Assembly: GCA_013180625.2 (NCBI GenBank)
Contig: SNVD02009593.1
Location: 1-64,000 of the forward strand
Source: Boswellia sacra
Lineage: Eukaryota; Streptophyta; Magnoliopsida; Sapindales; Burseraceae
Direction: 5' to 3'
Length of the DNA: 64,000 bases
Shown here: positions 45,501 to 57,059 of the stretch, piece by piece
Layout of the letters: each line of letters starts with the position of its first letter
Numbering within the stretch: the stretch's first letter is position 1
The notes under the pieces: generated by a model
Databases searched by the model: none
What the model was told of the DNA's origin: nothing
The model's input: the letters and a program-made list of their open reading frames with translations, nothing else
Made by a program: the position numbers and the translations under genes

Positions 45501-48500
45501 TCAAGAAACCTCATCCTGAACCTTTAACAGATCATGAAAATGCAAAAACTTATTTAATGGTACTACCTTCGTAGCAATATCCATTGGATTATCTTTTGTA
45601 GGAATCTTCTCCACTTTTATAAGCCCTTTCGTTACAACATCATGAACAAAATGCAACCTCACATCCGTATGCTTAGTACATTCATAATACATTTGCTTCT
45701 TTGTTAGATATATAGCACTTTGACTATCACAAAACACAGTCATAGACTTTTGTGACACCCCAAGTTCAGCTACCAAACCCATTAACCACAAAGCTTCTTT
45801 TATATCTTTAGTAACAGCTGCATATTCAGACTCTGTAGTCGATAAAGCAACAATGGACTGCAATTGAGCTTTCCAACTAACACATTCTCCACCAAATGTG
45901 AACATATAGCCTGTTTGAGACTTCCTTTTGTCAAGATCCCCTGTATAATCCGCGTCAATAAAACCCTTCAAAACTGTTCCTTCTTCTTTTGCTTTGCCAA
46001 ACATCAATCCTCTACTAATTGATCCTTTTAAGTATCTCAGCAACCATTTTGCTGCTTCCTAATGAACCTTACCTGGATGTGGCATAAACCTGCTGACAAC
46101 TGATACAGCCTACATAATATCTGGACGAGTGCATACCATCAAGTACATGACACTCCGTATTACATTCGCATATGGAATCCTGCCCATTTAATGTTTCTCC
46201 TCATTTGTCTTAGGACATTGCTCAGATAAGAGTCTAAAATGCGCTGCCAATGGTACATTAATGGCTTTGCATCACCCATGTTGAATCGATGTAAGACTTT
46301 TTTAAGATATTTTTTCTTAGACAAAGAGTGTACATTTGTCTTTATCTCTTTGAATGTCCATTCTAAATATCCTCTTAGCCTTTTTTAAGTCTTTCATATC
46401 GAACTCAGTTCGTAGCAACTCCCTCAAGTCTTGAACTTTGAGATTGCTTTACTGGCTATGAGCATATCATCAACATACAAGAGCAAGAAGACCACATTCA
46501 GACATGTAGTTCCCTTATAGTAAATACAACTATCATACAAACTCTTTGAGAAACCTTTACCCACTATAAATGTATCAAACCGTAGATATCATTGTCTTGG
46601 ACTTTGCTTCAAACCATACAATGATTTTCTCAACAAGCAAACATAATGTTCTTTACCTGAAAGTTTAAATCCCTCAGACTGGTGCATGTAGATCTTTTCC
46701 TCTAACTCACCATGCAAGAACGCAGTTTTGACATCCATCTGCTCAAACTTAAGATCAAAACATGCCATAAGTTATAAAAGAACTCTACGCGACATGTGTT
46801 TCACTACCGAAGAGAAGATCTCATTATAATCAATCTTCTCACGTTGTGTAAACCCTTTAGCCACTAGCCTAGCCTTGTAGCTTCTCATCTGACAACCATT
46901 CCTTGCGTTTGAATCAAGCTTTTGTTTTTCAGGCTTCTCTACAATCTCCCATGTCTTATTCTTATTCAAAGAATTAATCTCATCTAACATTGCTTCTTTC
47001 CATTAGATAGACTCATCACAACTTATGTCCTCAAGGTATGTAGGTGGCTCATCCCATCAATCACATCAGTCCTATTTAAAGCATAAGCCACAAAGTCAGA
47101 GTACCTATACTTTTCTAAAGGTCTAATCTGCCACCTTTCTCTGTCCCTCACTAGTCTATAATCTAGCTGTGGTCGTTGTTGTTGCTCAGTCTTAGGTGCA
47201 TTCTAAGTTACTTGCTAATGAAGAACGCTTACAAGCTCCACCTCAAAACCAATAGTTTGTAACTTTGAACCACTTTCTCAGATTTGTCTGTCCTAGAAAC
47301 TACGCAGCTAATCTCGAAATTTCTTCTTCATTAAAGACAACATCTCTACTGATAATAGTTTTGATATTCCCTGAGCCTTGTACCATAATCTATAGCCTTT
47401 TCACCTTCAAGGTAGCCAACAAAGATACATTTTAATGCTCTAGGCTCTAACTTCCCATTATTCACGTGTGCATATGCTATGTAACTAAACACTCTCAAGT
47501 TATCATAACTCGCTGGTCTACCGCACCATACCTCTTCAGGTGTTTTACAATCAAAAGCTTTAGAAGCACTTCTATTTACTAAATAAGCTGCAGTACTCAT
47601 AACTTCAATCTAGAACTCTTTTCCCAGTCCTGCATTAGAAAGCATGCACCTAACTCTATCCACCAAAGTCCAATTCATTCTCTCAGCTAAGCCATTTTGT
47701 TAGGGGGTATGCCTAAATATTTTATGTCTCACAATCCCATGGTCTTTATAATAAGATTCAAACTTATGACTACAAAACTCAAGCCCATCATCTGTCCTAA
47801 GTCTTTTCACACTTTTACCAGTTTGAGTTTCTACAAGCTTTTTCCACAGTTTAAACTTTTCAAAAGCTTCATTCTTATATTTTAACAAATAAATCAACAC
47901 CTTCCTAGAATAATCATCAATCAAGGACAAAAAATACTTTTTACCACCATGTAAAGACTTGCTAGTTGGACCCCAGAGATCTGAATGCACACAATCAGAA
48001 ATACCCTTTGTAGTATGAATATCTGTTTAGAAACATAGTCGACATTGCTTCCCAAAGACACAGTGCTCACAAAACTCAAGTTTACCCACTTGATCACCAC
48101 ATAATAACCCTTGACTGCTTAGCTCCTTCAAACCTCTCTCACTGATATGACAAAGTCTTTGATGCCAAAGCTTGGTTTTATCTCTATCAGAAGCTTCTTC
48201 AATTGCTAGTTCACCAGTTAAGACCTCCCTTTGCAACACATACAAGCCATTATGAATCTTGGCTTTCATGACAACCAGTGCTCCCTTTGTCACACATAAC
48301 ATCACAAATGACATCTTGTATTCACAACCCATTTTATCCAATGTGCCTAAGGAAATCAAGTTCTTTTTTAACCTAGGAACATGTTTCACTTCCTTCAATA
48401 TTCTGACAGACCCATCAAACATCCTAAATCTGATTCAACCAATTTTCACCACATCACAAGCTACATTATTCCCTATCAATAGACTGATAAGAAGCAAAAA

Positions 48501-49391
48501 ATTCTTTCTTGGGATATATGTGGAATTTGCAGCTTGAATCGAGAATCTACTTACCATCAGATCTCATGTCTGACATTATCAAAACCTGTGCACCTTCATA
48601 GTTAGATGTTGATGCCATAGCTACATCATGATCCTCAATTGTTTTCTCCTTTTTATTCTTCCAATCAGAATAATCATACCTGAAATGACCCTCATTCTTA
48701 CAGTGATAACATCTCTTCCTTTGCTTGAATTTCGACTTTGATCTTGACTCGCACTTACCCTTTTGTGCTCTCTTCTTTCATCTACCTCTCGTTGTCAAAC
48801 CCTCTCCACTATTTCCAATCTTTCTCTCTATCCTAATTTCAATACCCCTAGATTTAAGAGCTCCAAGAACATCATCTAGATCAAGACTATTTCTGCCATA
48901 TTTAATAACATATTTAACTTCCCTGAAGTTTTCCAGTAGAGAATTCAAGAGTATAACTGCCTAGTTTTAATTACTAATTTTCTCATTAACATTAGCAAGG
49001 TCATCCACAATCTTTTTAAAGTCATAAAGATTATCTTCTAATGCTTTAGACAGGTCCATCTTCAACCCAAACAGTTGCTTTTTAAGATAAATCTTATTAG
49101 GCAAAGATTTAGTATATACAAATATTCAAGTTTTAGCCAAACCTTTATCGCAGTATCCTCTCCATTGACTTGACGCGAAACATTATCCGCTAGGTAGAGT
49201 ATGAGAGTATTGTAGGTTGTCTCCATGATCTCATCTTTCTCCTCTTCAGACAGATCTTTTTTTAGGGTAGTTTTACCTTCAAGAGCCCTCGCACATTTCT
49301 GCCACACGAGAATCGTCCTCATCTTTTTTTTCCAAAGACCAAAGTCACCATTGCCATCAAACTTCTCTATTTCAAACTTTGTTCCAACCAT
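45501..49391 (-). pseudogene. gag-pol: Copia 2 gag-pol, broken
   Basis: Minus-strand order from the right: gag (49062-49391, MVGTKFEIEKFDGNGDFGLW), a zinc knuckle near 48700 (CYHCKNEGHF-like, frame broken), a GAG-pre-integrase region at 48027-48422 (KLWHQRLCHISERGLKEL), integrase at 47346-47990 (MHSDLWGPTSKSLHGGKKYF, then NRSASKAFDCKTPEEVW), RT at about 46370-46990 (LLYVDDMLIAS-like bases near 46450), and RNase H at 45501-46043 (FIDADYTGDLDKRKSQTGY, STTESEYAAVTKDIKEALW). Stops and frameshifts separate the pieces. It belongs to the Tork-like group but is distinct from copia 1. Confidence 0.9.
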
Positions 49392-49465
49392 TGCTTCTCA
49401 CTTATAAATTTTCACAAACAGGTTGTATGCAGAAACAAGCCAAAACTAAGGCTCTGATACCAAAT

Positions 49466-49977
49466 TGTTATGAAACCAAGATCTTTGCCAACCAATTCCA
49501 CCCAAGAATCAAGCAATAACACGAGAGAAAGAAAACCAAGATTTAAGTGGTTCAGTTCGAAGAACCTACATCCATTGGGAAAGTTGTAGAAGAATTTCAC
49601 TATGAAGAAGAAACAGATTACAAGGTGTTACAATACTCTCTCTCACTAAGAATCACTCCCTTCTTAGCCCTACAAGTTGCCCTAGAAACCTCATAAGAGA
49701 ATATTATGAAGTTCTCTCTCAAATAAAAAAGACAGCCTTTCAATAGTATCCTGGTTGTGTACAGTAACCGCCTTTTACACAGTCACACAATGTGCCTTAC
49801 GTAGGAGTGCAATATCTCTACCCGAGAACGAAGCGTCTTTTCCCCGTCGTTGTGCAACGGTGCGACTCACCTTGTGCAGGAGCGTCATATTTCTATTACG
49901 CAACCCTCATGACGTAGGGGTACGGGTCACAAGATCTAAAACCGAATTTGGCTAGGATTTGTGAACCAAAACTTGTA
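49466..49977 (-). repeat. 5' LTR of copia element 2
   Basis: 512 bp, from TGTTATGAAACC to ACTTGTA on the plus strand. The end has diverged from the expected CA but the position is fixed by the GCTGC duplication. It is adjacent to the primer site at 49451-49462. Confidence 0.88.
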
Positions 49978-49982
49978 GCTGC

Positions 49983-50340
49983 CACTATTGATGCTCCCTC
50001 CGTGCATTACAAAACTTCCTTTTCACTCAACAATGTTCGTTACTCAGGGCTCCTCGAATTTCCAACCTTTTTAGATTCTGAGACGCGCCATTTTTACACA
50101 TCCAAGCTGGAGGAAGAGATGCTCAGTCCTCAACGATTCTCTATTGTGTGATGAATCTCAACTAGGAAGACAGGACAACTTCATGAAAGGAAATAAGATT
50201 TGGGAATTCTTCACAACATTTAAACTCCTGCATCTGGCACCGAGGTAACATGCTAGGGATAGCGCTCCCTTAACAACCAAAGGAGGGAGCCAATATCTCG
50301 ATGTAATAGCATTCCACTCCCTAAGAAATATTTAAATTAA
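49983..50340 (-). pseudogene. CNL relic P3: LRR fragment, right of copia element 2
   Basis: The minus strand is similar to about 20960-21380 of relic P1 and to 61640-62060 of the intact gene, including the E/K-rich spacer bases and an AWMSRSMRF-like area. No open frame of useful length remains. It meets 44851 exactly at the target duplication. Confidence 0.7.
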
Positions 50341-50434
50341 GTCTTCAAGGTGTACTCCAATTTCAAAAGCTAAACTATGGTTCTAATCATGTTTAAATGA
50401 CGGTAATACCCTGATTCATTCCAATCAAAACATG

Positions 50435-51520
50435 CTCTGTTTTGTGCTCTCAACTTAATCAATGTACTATTAGTCATCTTATTCTGTTGCCATCTTCTCT
50501 ACATGTTTTTTTTTTTTTAGGTGAGACTCCTTCACTTATTCATGTTTTGACTTGCTTGTTATCTCCCCATGGGAAATGCTACGGTACATCTAAGTACTTG
50601 TACATTTTTTACACAAATTTTTATAAATGTTATATCTGAGTATATAAATTTTGTATATGAGTATATAAAAGTTATACTAGTACATAATTTATAATTTTTA
50701 TATACTCATATATAATGTTTCTATACTCATGTAGAAAATTTATTTAAAGTTTTGAAAAAATGTACTGGTACTTGAAAGTACCGTAACAAAACCCATCTCC
50801 CCATTTATCTATCTTAATATTTTTTAACAAAATTTTAATTATAGTTATCTCATGACGATGTGGATTGTACGTTAAGGATTCTATAGTTCATAGCATTCAA
50901 TTGTTACTGTTAGTTTTCTGAGTAAAGGTTATCTGGCAAAAATGGTCTCATCGGAATGCTAGAATTGTTAGGGAATTGTAATGTGAAGCATGATTTGTAA
51001 AAGCTTCAATTTTTCTTTTTGAAACTTTGGTAATTAAAAAGCTAGGCTATGTTAACAATTAGATATGAATAATTCTGTTTGATTAGCTTTGCATATGACA
51101 TGTATAAAGGTCAGGTTATTTTTGTGTTGTTTTTAAAAGTGGTTCCCTAGTTAGTGGAATAGATGTGCTCGATTTGAGCATCTTCTCTTTCAAATTGCTT
51201 ACTTTCCCAGAGAGCGTGAGACGGAATTCCCTTTGTTTAGATTTTTGTTGATTGAAAAGCATTTATTCATCCTCTATTAGCCTACAAGAACATAATAACC
51301 ATCAATTACATCTCTCATCCAAAAAGATACAAATTGATCATGTATTGCATTGCAATTTATGGATGCAAAACAGAAAAATCCATGGACACGGGAAAAATTT
51401 TGAAAAATAAGTTTACCTTTAAAGTAGTATTTATTGAAGGAGTCAACATTATGTTCAAGGTGAAGGAGGGGCACATTTGTTAATCTGGCTGTTTAGATCC
51501 ATAGAAAATGAAAAAGAATT
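50435..51520. repeat. Duplicated CNL 3' flank (copy 2), left of the Reina element
   Basis: Similar in order to 18985-19880: shared GTACTATTAGTCATCTTATT-like bases, then TCAATTTTTCTTTTTGAAAC, GCTATGTTAACAATTAGATA and CATCTTCTCTTTC. It continues at 56951 after the chromovirus insertion. It marks a segmental duplication that included a CNL gene and its 3' neighbourhood. Confidence 0.72.
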
Positions 51521-51996
51521 TGGTAGGATCCTTGCTATAACACTAGCTAAAACACACACCCACACACACTGATACCGAAATCAAGAACACAGACAAGTCA
51601 ATATCAGGCAAATGGAATTATAAGAAACAAGTCAGAACGGAAATGGGGAAATACTGAATAGATTTTATGTTGTATTAAGGAAAATTTAGCAGGCATTTCG
51701 AGAGGCCTGCAAGCTCTCCATAGACACCAAGGCCTACCAATTTTAACAGAATTTTCTCTACCCTCTCTATTCATCTCTCCTCCTTTATATACCAGCCTAT
51801 CCCCTCTCTCTCCTATCCTAAATTCGGGGTAACTAACTCCACAACCCACACACCCAAAAAACAGCACACAGAAAAGGTAACAAAAAGCAACTAAAACATA
51901 ACATACTACCCATGCCCAATTGCCAAATAACAACCCTGCCCCTCTCCTTATTTCTTGTTCCGCCTACTGTATGTAAATTTAATAGGTGGCCTATCA
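51521..51996 (-). repeat. 3' LTR of the Reina-like element
   Basis: 476 bp, from TGGTAGGATCC to GGCCTATCA. The last codons of the integrase/chromodomain frame (to 51948) extend about 50 bp into it. Confidence 0.95.
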
Positions 51997-54314
51997 TTAC
52001 TCCCCGCCCAAGCCAGCACCTTGTCCTCAAGGTGGAAGGTAGGGAACTGATTTTTAATCAAATCGAGCTGTTCCCAAGTGGCATCAAAGGCTGGTAGATC
52101 CTTCCATTGGACCAGCACCTCAGTGAGGAGTCCCGAAGGCCCTTGCTTCTGCCGGACATTGAGGATGTTGGCAGGTTCCACCTTCAATTCCATGGAAGAA
52201 TTGAGTTGAGGAGGAATGACTGGGGAGACGAAATCTGTGGAGGTTATTGCCGGTTTCAGCTGGGAAACATGAAATACCGGGTGAATCAGAGAACTTTCAG
52301 GTAGTTGGAGTTTGTAAGCAACTTGTCCTATTTTGGCCACCACTGGAAAAGGACCATAGTAGCGGGGGCTGAGTTTTTCATTCCGTCGTTGAGCCAAAGA
52401 TCGCTGTTTATATGGCTGTAATTTGAGATACACCCGATCTCCAACGTTGAATTGTAGTTCCCTTCTTTTACCATCTGCCATGATTTTCATCCGGGTTTGT
52501 GCTGTGCCCAAATTCTATTTCAGCTCCTCCAATATTGCATCTCTTTCTTCCAAGAGTAACTCAACAGTGGAGACAGCAGTGGAATCGTGTCCATAATGGA
52601 CCAATGGAGGAGGATCTCGGCCATACAGAATTTTAAAGGGTGTACATTTGGCAGAAGAATGAAAGGAAGTATTATACCAATACTCCGCCCATGGAAGCCA
52701 TTTGATCCATTGTTTGGGTTTGTGAGATGTAAAGCAGCGAAGATATGTTTCCAAACAACGGTTCACAACTTCAGATTGCCCATCCGATTGAGGATGATAG
52801 GCAGTGCTTCTCTTCAGGTTGGTGCCCTGAAGCTTGAATAATTCAGTCCAGAATAAGCTCAGAAAAATCCGGTCTCTATCCGTAACAATGGACCTAGGAA
52901 TCCCATGTAGGTGCACCACTTCCTTGAGAAAAACAGCAGCTACAGCTGGGGCGTTGAAGGGATGCTGGAGAGCTATGAAATGGGCAAATTTGCTCAGCCG
53001 GTCAACCACCACTAAAATTGTATCAAAGCCTTCTGATTTCGGAAGTCCTTCTACAAAATCCATAGAAAGGTCTTCCCATACTTGTGTAGGCAATGGTAAA
53101 GGCTGTAATAACCCCGCTGGAGACATAGCAAGATATTTGTTCTGTTGACACACCGGGCAAGCCTCCACATAGCGTTTGATGGTTTTTTTCATTCCCGCCC
53201 AATAGAATTCCTTGGTAATCCGCTGGGTAGTTTTCAGCAATCCGGAATGTCCCCCAAGGCAGCTGTCATGAAATTCTTTGAGCAACTTGGGAATTAAGGG
53301 TGAATGCTGGCTCACTACCATTCGGCCCTTATACAGTAGAGTGCCATGAACTACTGTAAATCCCTCCTTGACAGGATTACCCGCCAAAATCTCCGCTTTA
53401 ATTTTGCTCAATTCAGCATCTTCATTCACTGCTTGTTGTATCTCTTGGAAATCGAAGGAAGGAGAAAAGGCTATGGCAGAAAATTCCGGATGGCGGGAGA
53501 GGGCATCAGCAGCTTTATTCTCCAGTCCCGGCTTATATTGAATTTCGAAATCGAATCCCAGTAGCTTTGTCACCCATTTTTGGTGCTCGCTACTGATAAG
53601 GCGCTGCTCCAATAGATGTTTCAGACTCTTCTGATCTGTCTGAACAATAAATTTGCGTCCCAAAAGATAAGGCCGCCATTTCTGGATAGCCAAGACCACT
53701 GCCATGAGCTCACGCTCATAAATCGACTTAAGCCGCTGACTAGGAGGGAGGATATGGCTAAAATAGGCTATGGGCCGATGTTCCTGCATTAGTACTGCCC
53801 CTAATCCCACTCCAGATGCATCAGTGTTGAGGAGAAAGGGTTTAGAAAAATCCGGGAGGGCAAGAACTGGGACTTCAGTCATGGCTTGCTTTAAGTGATT
53901 GAATGCCTCTTCAGCTACTGGATTCCATCCAAATTTATCCTTCTTCAACTGTTCTGTCAAGGGTTGAGCTATACTACCATAGTTTCTCACAAATTTTCGG
54001 TAATACCCCGTGAGACCCAGGAAGCCTCTCAATTCCTTCAAATTCCGAGGTCTAGGCCAGTGCAGCATAACCTGGATCTTGGATTGATCCACTGAAACAC
54101 CCTCTGGCGAAATAATGTGACCCAAATACTCCAATTCAGTACGAGCAAACAGACATTTCTTCCTATTTGCATATAATTTATGTGCTGCCAAGGTTTGCAG
54201 CACCAATTCAAGATGTTTCACGTGGTCTGCCAGGCTAACGCTATAAATCAGGATGTCATCAAAGAAGACAAGGATGAACTTCCGCAAGAATGGCCTAAAG
54301 ACTTCGTTCATCAC
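51948..54314 (-). pseudogene. pol: Reina-like pol, second part: RT end, RNase H, integrase, chromodomain-like end
   Basis: From 54314 the frame gives the rest of RT with the catalytic VFFDDILIYS, RNase H (LNTDASGVGLGAVLMQ), the integrase HHCC zinc region (HDSCLGGHSGLLKTTQRI, CPVCQQNK) and the integrase DDE core (LSMDFVEGLP, VTDRDRIFLSLFW, HPQSDGQSEVVNR). A single in-frame TAG near 52514 separates this 599-codon part from 187 codons with the GPFPVVAKIGQVAYKL integrase end and a chromodomain-like LVQWKDLPAFDATWE. Catalytic residues are all present. It cannot make a full protein as it stands. Confidence 0.93.
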
Positions 54315-55471
54315 AGATTGAATGTAGAAGGGGCGTTAGTGAGGCCAAAGGGCATTACCAGGAACTCATAATGGCCGTCATGGGTGCGGAAAGCCGTCTT
54401 ATGTACATCCTCCGCCTTAATTCTGATCTGGTGATAGCCGGATTTAAGGTCCAATTTAGAGAATACAGCAGCTCCGTGGAGTTCATCCAATAATTCATCT
54501 ATTACCGGAATTGGAAATCTGTCCGGCACTGTCACTTGGTTGAGAGCCCGGTAGTCTACACAAAACCGCCAGCTTCCATCTTTTTTTTTAACTAATAGAA
54601 CAGGGCTGGAAAATGGGCTGCTGCTAGGGCGGATGATACCAGCTGTAAGCATTTCTTGTACTAGGTGCTCAATTTCAGTCTTCTGGATGTGAGGATAACG
54701 ATACGGGCGAACAGAAACTGGCTGACTTCCTTCTCTGAGAATAATGGCATGATCCCGGTTTCGTTCAGGTGGCAAACCCACTGGTAAGTGAAAGATTGAA
54801 TCATAAATTTCTAACAATTGTTCTACCTCAGCTGGAATTTCGGAATTATCAGAGGTTTCAGCAACAGACAGTGAACTTAGTTCCAGCAACAATCCTTGAC
54901 CCCCTCCTTTAACAGCTTTGAATAAATTCTTCAACTTCACCTGAGCCCGGCACAGGCTGGGATCCCCTTGAAGAATTACTTTACTGCCATCCACCAGGAA
55001 TTCCAAAGTCAAGGCCTTGCAGTCAAACCGGATTACACCTAATTTTTCCAGCCATTGCATGCCAAGCACAAGATCCGACCCGCCCAAGTCGAGAGGAAGG
55101 TAGTCTTCCACAATTTCCAGCCTTTGCAAGGACAAAGCAGTGCCCTTACACACCCCTTCTCCCTTAATCGGCCTTCCCGTACCCAGGAGAACGCCATATC
55201 CTTCTGTCTTGTCCAACGGTAAGTTTAATTTTCGCACCAGTTGCTGTGAAATGAAGTTGTGTGTCGCCCCTGGGTCGATCAGGACCACGACTTCTTCGGA
55301 TCCCACTGTCCCGATTAGCTTGATAGTTTTGGGAGATGTAAGGCCCACCACCGAATTCATCGACAGCTCTACCATCTCCGGCTGATCTGGCGACTGATCG
55401 TCCTCTTCCTCGGTTTGACCCCTCTCGGAATCCCCTTCCTCTTCCGCCTCTTGAACAACCATAACTTGCAA
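54311..55471 (-). pseudogene. pol: Reina-like pol, first part: protease and RT start
   Basis: In frame with gag beyond one TGA. The protease signature is [15 protein letters not shown] (DPG where DSG or DTG is usual). RT begins near [20 protein letters not shown] with [19 protein letters not shown] and [15 protein letters not shown], ending at [11 protein letters not shown] where a one-base loss near 54320 shifts the frame into the following part. Confidence 0.92.
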
Positions 55472-55474
55472 CTC

Positions 55475-56443
55475 TCAATATCGGCACCGATGTCCCGGCG
55501 AGAACTTCTCGTCGCACCGGTAACACAGCCCCTTGTCCCTCTTAGCCTGCAACTCCGCATCGGACAGTCGCCGGAACTGTCCTTCGCTCTTGCCCGCTAC
55601 TGGCTTGTCGGGGCCTATCGTGGACCGATTTTGAATAAATGAAAGGCTTCTGTTCGGGCCCGAGGCAGGCTGGGCCATGGCCCTTCGTTCAGCAAGCGGC
55701 CCACCCCCCTTATAATTTTTTAGGGCTGCATTTTTGTTCTCAATACGCTGGGCCAGGTCCATAATTCTTCCCAAGCCCGTGGGCCGAAAGGCCCGTAATT
55801 CCGCTCGCAGCTCCGTCTTCAACCCGTTGATGAACTGCCCCTCCAGTATGTGGTTTGGAAGGTCAGCCATGGTCGACGAGATTCTCTCAAATTGTCGCCG
55901 GTACTCCCGCACCGTTCCTTCTTGCCGGAGAGCCAGGAATTGTTCCGATAGACTCTCCTTGCTGTCCCGAAACCTCTCCAACAGCAATTCCTTGAACTCT
56001 GTCCAAGAACGAAATGGCCGCCTGGACTCCTCCCACTGATGCCAGGCGAAGGCTTCTCCTTCCATGGAAACCGCCACTGCCACTAACTTCTCCGCTTCGC
56101 TCATGTGATTCAACGAAAAAAAATGTTCCACCCGGTAAACCCATTCATCCGGGTCACCCCCGCAGAAGGTGGGCATCTCCACTTGCCTGGTTCTGAATTC
56201 ACCTCTGCGATTCTCACCCAGTCTTCCGCCGTGGCTCCGGAACTGCGATTCTTCTCCGTCAACCCTTGATGGGCTCCCCCGTGAGTCCCCCTCCATCAAC
56301 TCCAGTTTCCGCAAAATTGCTGCTATGTTCTGTTCCAGGTTCTGGACTCTAGCCAGCCCCTCCCTGACTGCCCCGATGTCTCCCTGAAATTTATTGATCC
56401 TCTCTTCCAACTCGTCTATCCTTCCCTCCCCCTTCTTAGCCAT
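55475..56443 (-). CDS. gag: Reina-like gag, open
   Basis: An intact frame of 322 codons starting at 56443 (MAKKGEGRIDELEERINKFQ). Residues 1-60 are a predicted coiled coil of heptads. The retrotransposon gag domain follows (FCGGDPDEWVYRVEHFFSL, WTEFKELLLERFRDSKESL, then a REYRRQFERISS phrase). It ends with the zinc knuckle CYRCDEKFSPGHRC. The frame stops at a TGA at 55475-55477 and reopens in the same frame two codons later into protease. Gag coats the RNA in the virus-like particle. In relatives gag and pol are usually one frame. Confidence 0.92.
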   Translation of the reverse strand: MAKKGEGRIDELEERINKFQGDIGAVREGLARVQNLEQNIAAILRKLELMEGDSRGSPSRVDGEESQFRSHGGRLGENRRGEFRTRQVEMPTFCGGDPDEWVYRVEHFFSLNHMSEAEKLVAVAVSMEGEAFAWHQWEESRRPFRSWTEFKELLLERFRDSKESLSEQFLALRQEGTVREYRRQFERISSTMADLPNHILEGQFINGLKTELRAELRAFRPTGLGRIMDLAQRIENKNAALKNYKGGGPLAERRAMAQPASGPNRSLSFIQNRSTIGPDKPVAGKSEGQFRRLSDAELQAKRDKGLCYRCDEKFSPGHRCRY

Positions 56444-56459
56444 TGCAGGATTTCAACCT

Positions 56460-56475
56460 GCTCTGATACCAAAGC
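56460..56475 (-). promoter_or_regulatory. Primer-binding site of the Reina-like element
   Basis: The minus strand reads GCTTTGGTATCAGAGC directly inside the 5' LTR, complementary to initiator tRNA-Met. Confidence 0.88.
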
Positions 56476-56950
56476 TGGTAGGATCCTTGCTATAACACTA
56501 GCTAAAACACACACCCACACACACTGATACCGAAATCAAGAACACAGACAAATCAATATCATGCAAATGGAATTATAAGAAACAAGTCAGAACGGAAATG
56601 GGAAATACTGAATAGATTTTATGTTGTATTAAGGAAAATTTAGCAGGCATTTCGAGAGGCCTGCAAGCTCTCCATAGACACCAAGGCCTACCAATTTTAA
56701 CAGAATTTTCTCTACCCTCTCTATTCATCTCTCCTCCTTTATATACCAGCCTATCCCCTCTCTCTCCTATCCTAAATTCGGGGTAACTAACTCCACAACC
56801 CACACACCCAAAAAACAGCACATAGAAAAGGTAACAAAAAGCAACTAAAACATAACAAACTACCCATGCCCAATTGCCAAATAACAACCCTGCCCCTCTC
56901 CTTATTTCTTGTTCCGCCTACTGTATGTAAATTTAATAGGTGGCCTATCA
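56476..56950 (-). repeat. 5' LTR of the Reina-like element
   Basis: 475 bp, nearly identical to 51521-51996. The minus strand contains TATAAAGGAGGAG (inverse of CTCCTCCTTTATA, about 56735-56747), a likely TATA box. Confidence 0.93.
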
Positions 56951-57059
56951 GAATTAATGGACCAGAGTTAGACATATAATAGAAATGTTGATTGCGTATT
57001 TATTTAATTGACATATGTAACTGGGGGTAGCAGTTTATGAAATTGAATTGAAATCGATT

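Larger units (their letters stand above)
44852..49977 (-). mobile_element. Ty1/copia retrotransposon 2, in CNL relic P3
   Basis: This 5126-bp element has the target duplication GCTGC at 44847-44851 and 49978-49982. The minus-strand 5' LTR is 49466-49977 and the 3' LTR 44852-45432. The shorter LTR lacks about 55 bp near AACACAAGAGAAAG. The tRNA-Met primer site (inverted GCTCTGATACCA, 49451-49462) and a polypurine tract (inverted AATCTCCACCTTGG, 45433-45446) are in place. Its LTRs contain the GC-rich motif cluster (45215-45390, 49775-49935). It lies in the same transcriptional sense as the host relic. Confidence 0.93.
51521..56950 (-). mobile_element. Reina-like Ty3/gypsy chromovirus, young and nearly intact
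   Basis: This 5430-bp element has LTRs at 51521-51996 (476 bp) and 56476-56950 (475 bp) and a perfect target duplication GAATT (51516-51520, 56951-56955). By eye the LTRs differ at four bases and one indel. A tRNA-Met primer site (inverted CTCTGATACCA) abuts the 5' LTR, and a purine tract (inverted TTACTCCCCGCCC) abuts the 3' LTR. Short LTRs, a single gag-pol frame and a C-terminal chromodomain-like region fit the Reina lineage. Only three lesions break the coding frame. Base composition is clearly more GC-rich than its surroundings. Confidence 0.95.

Noticed and set aside
23541..56475. Repeated TGGTATCAGAGC sequences considered as tRNA gene pieces
   Set aside because: They are primer-binding sites next to LTRs. 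No cloverleaf or Pol III terminator is present. No tRNA or rRNA gene was found in the window.
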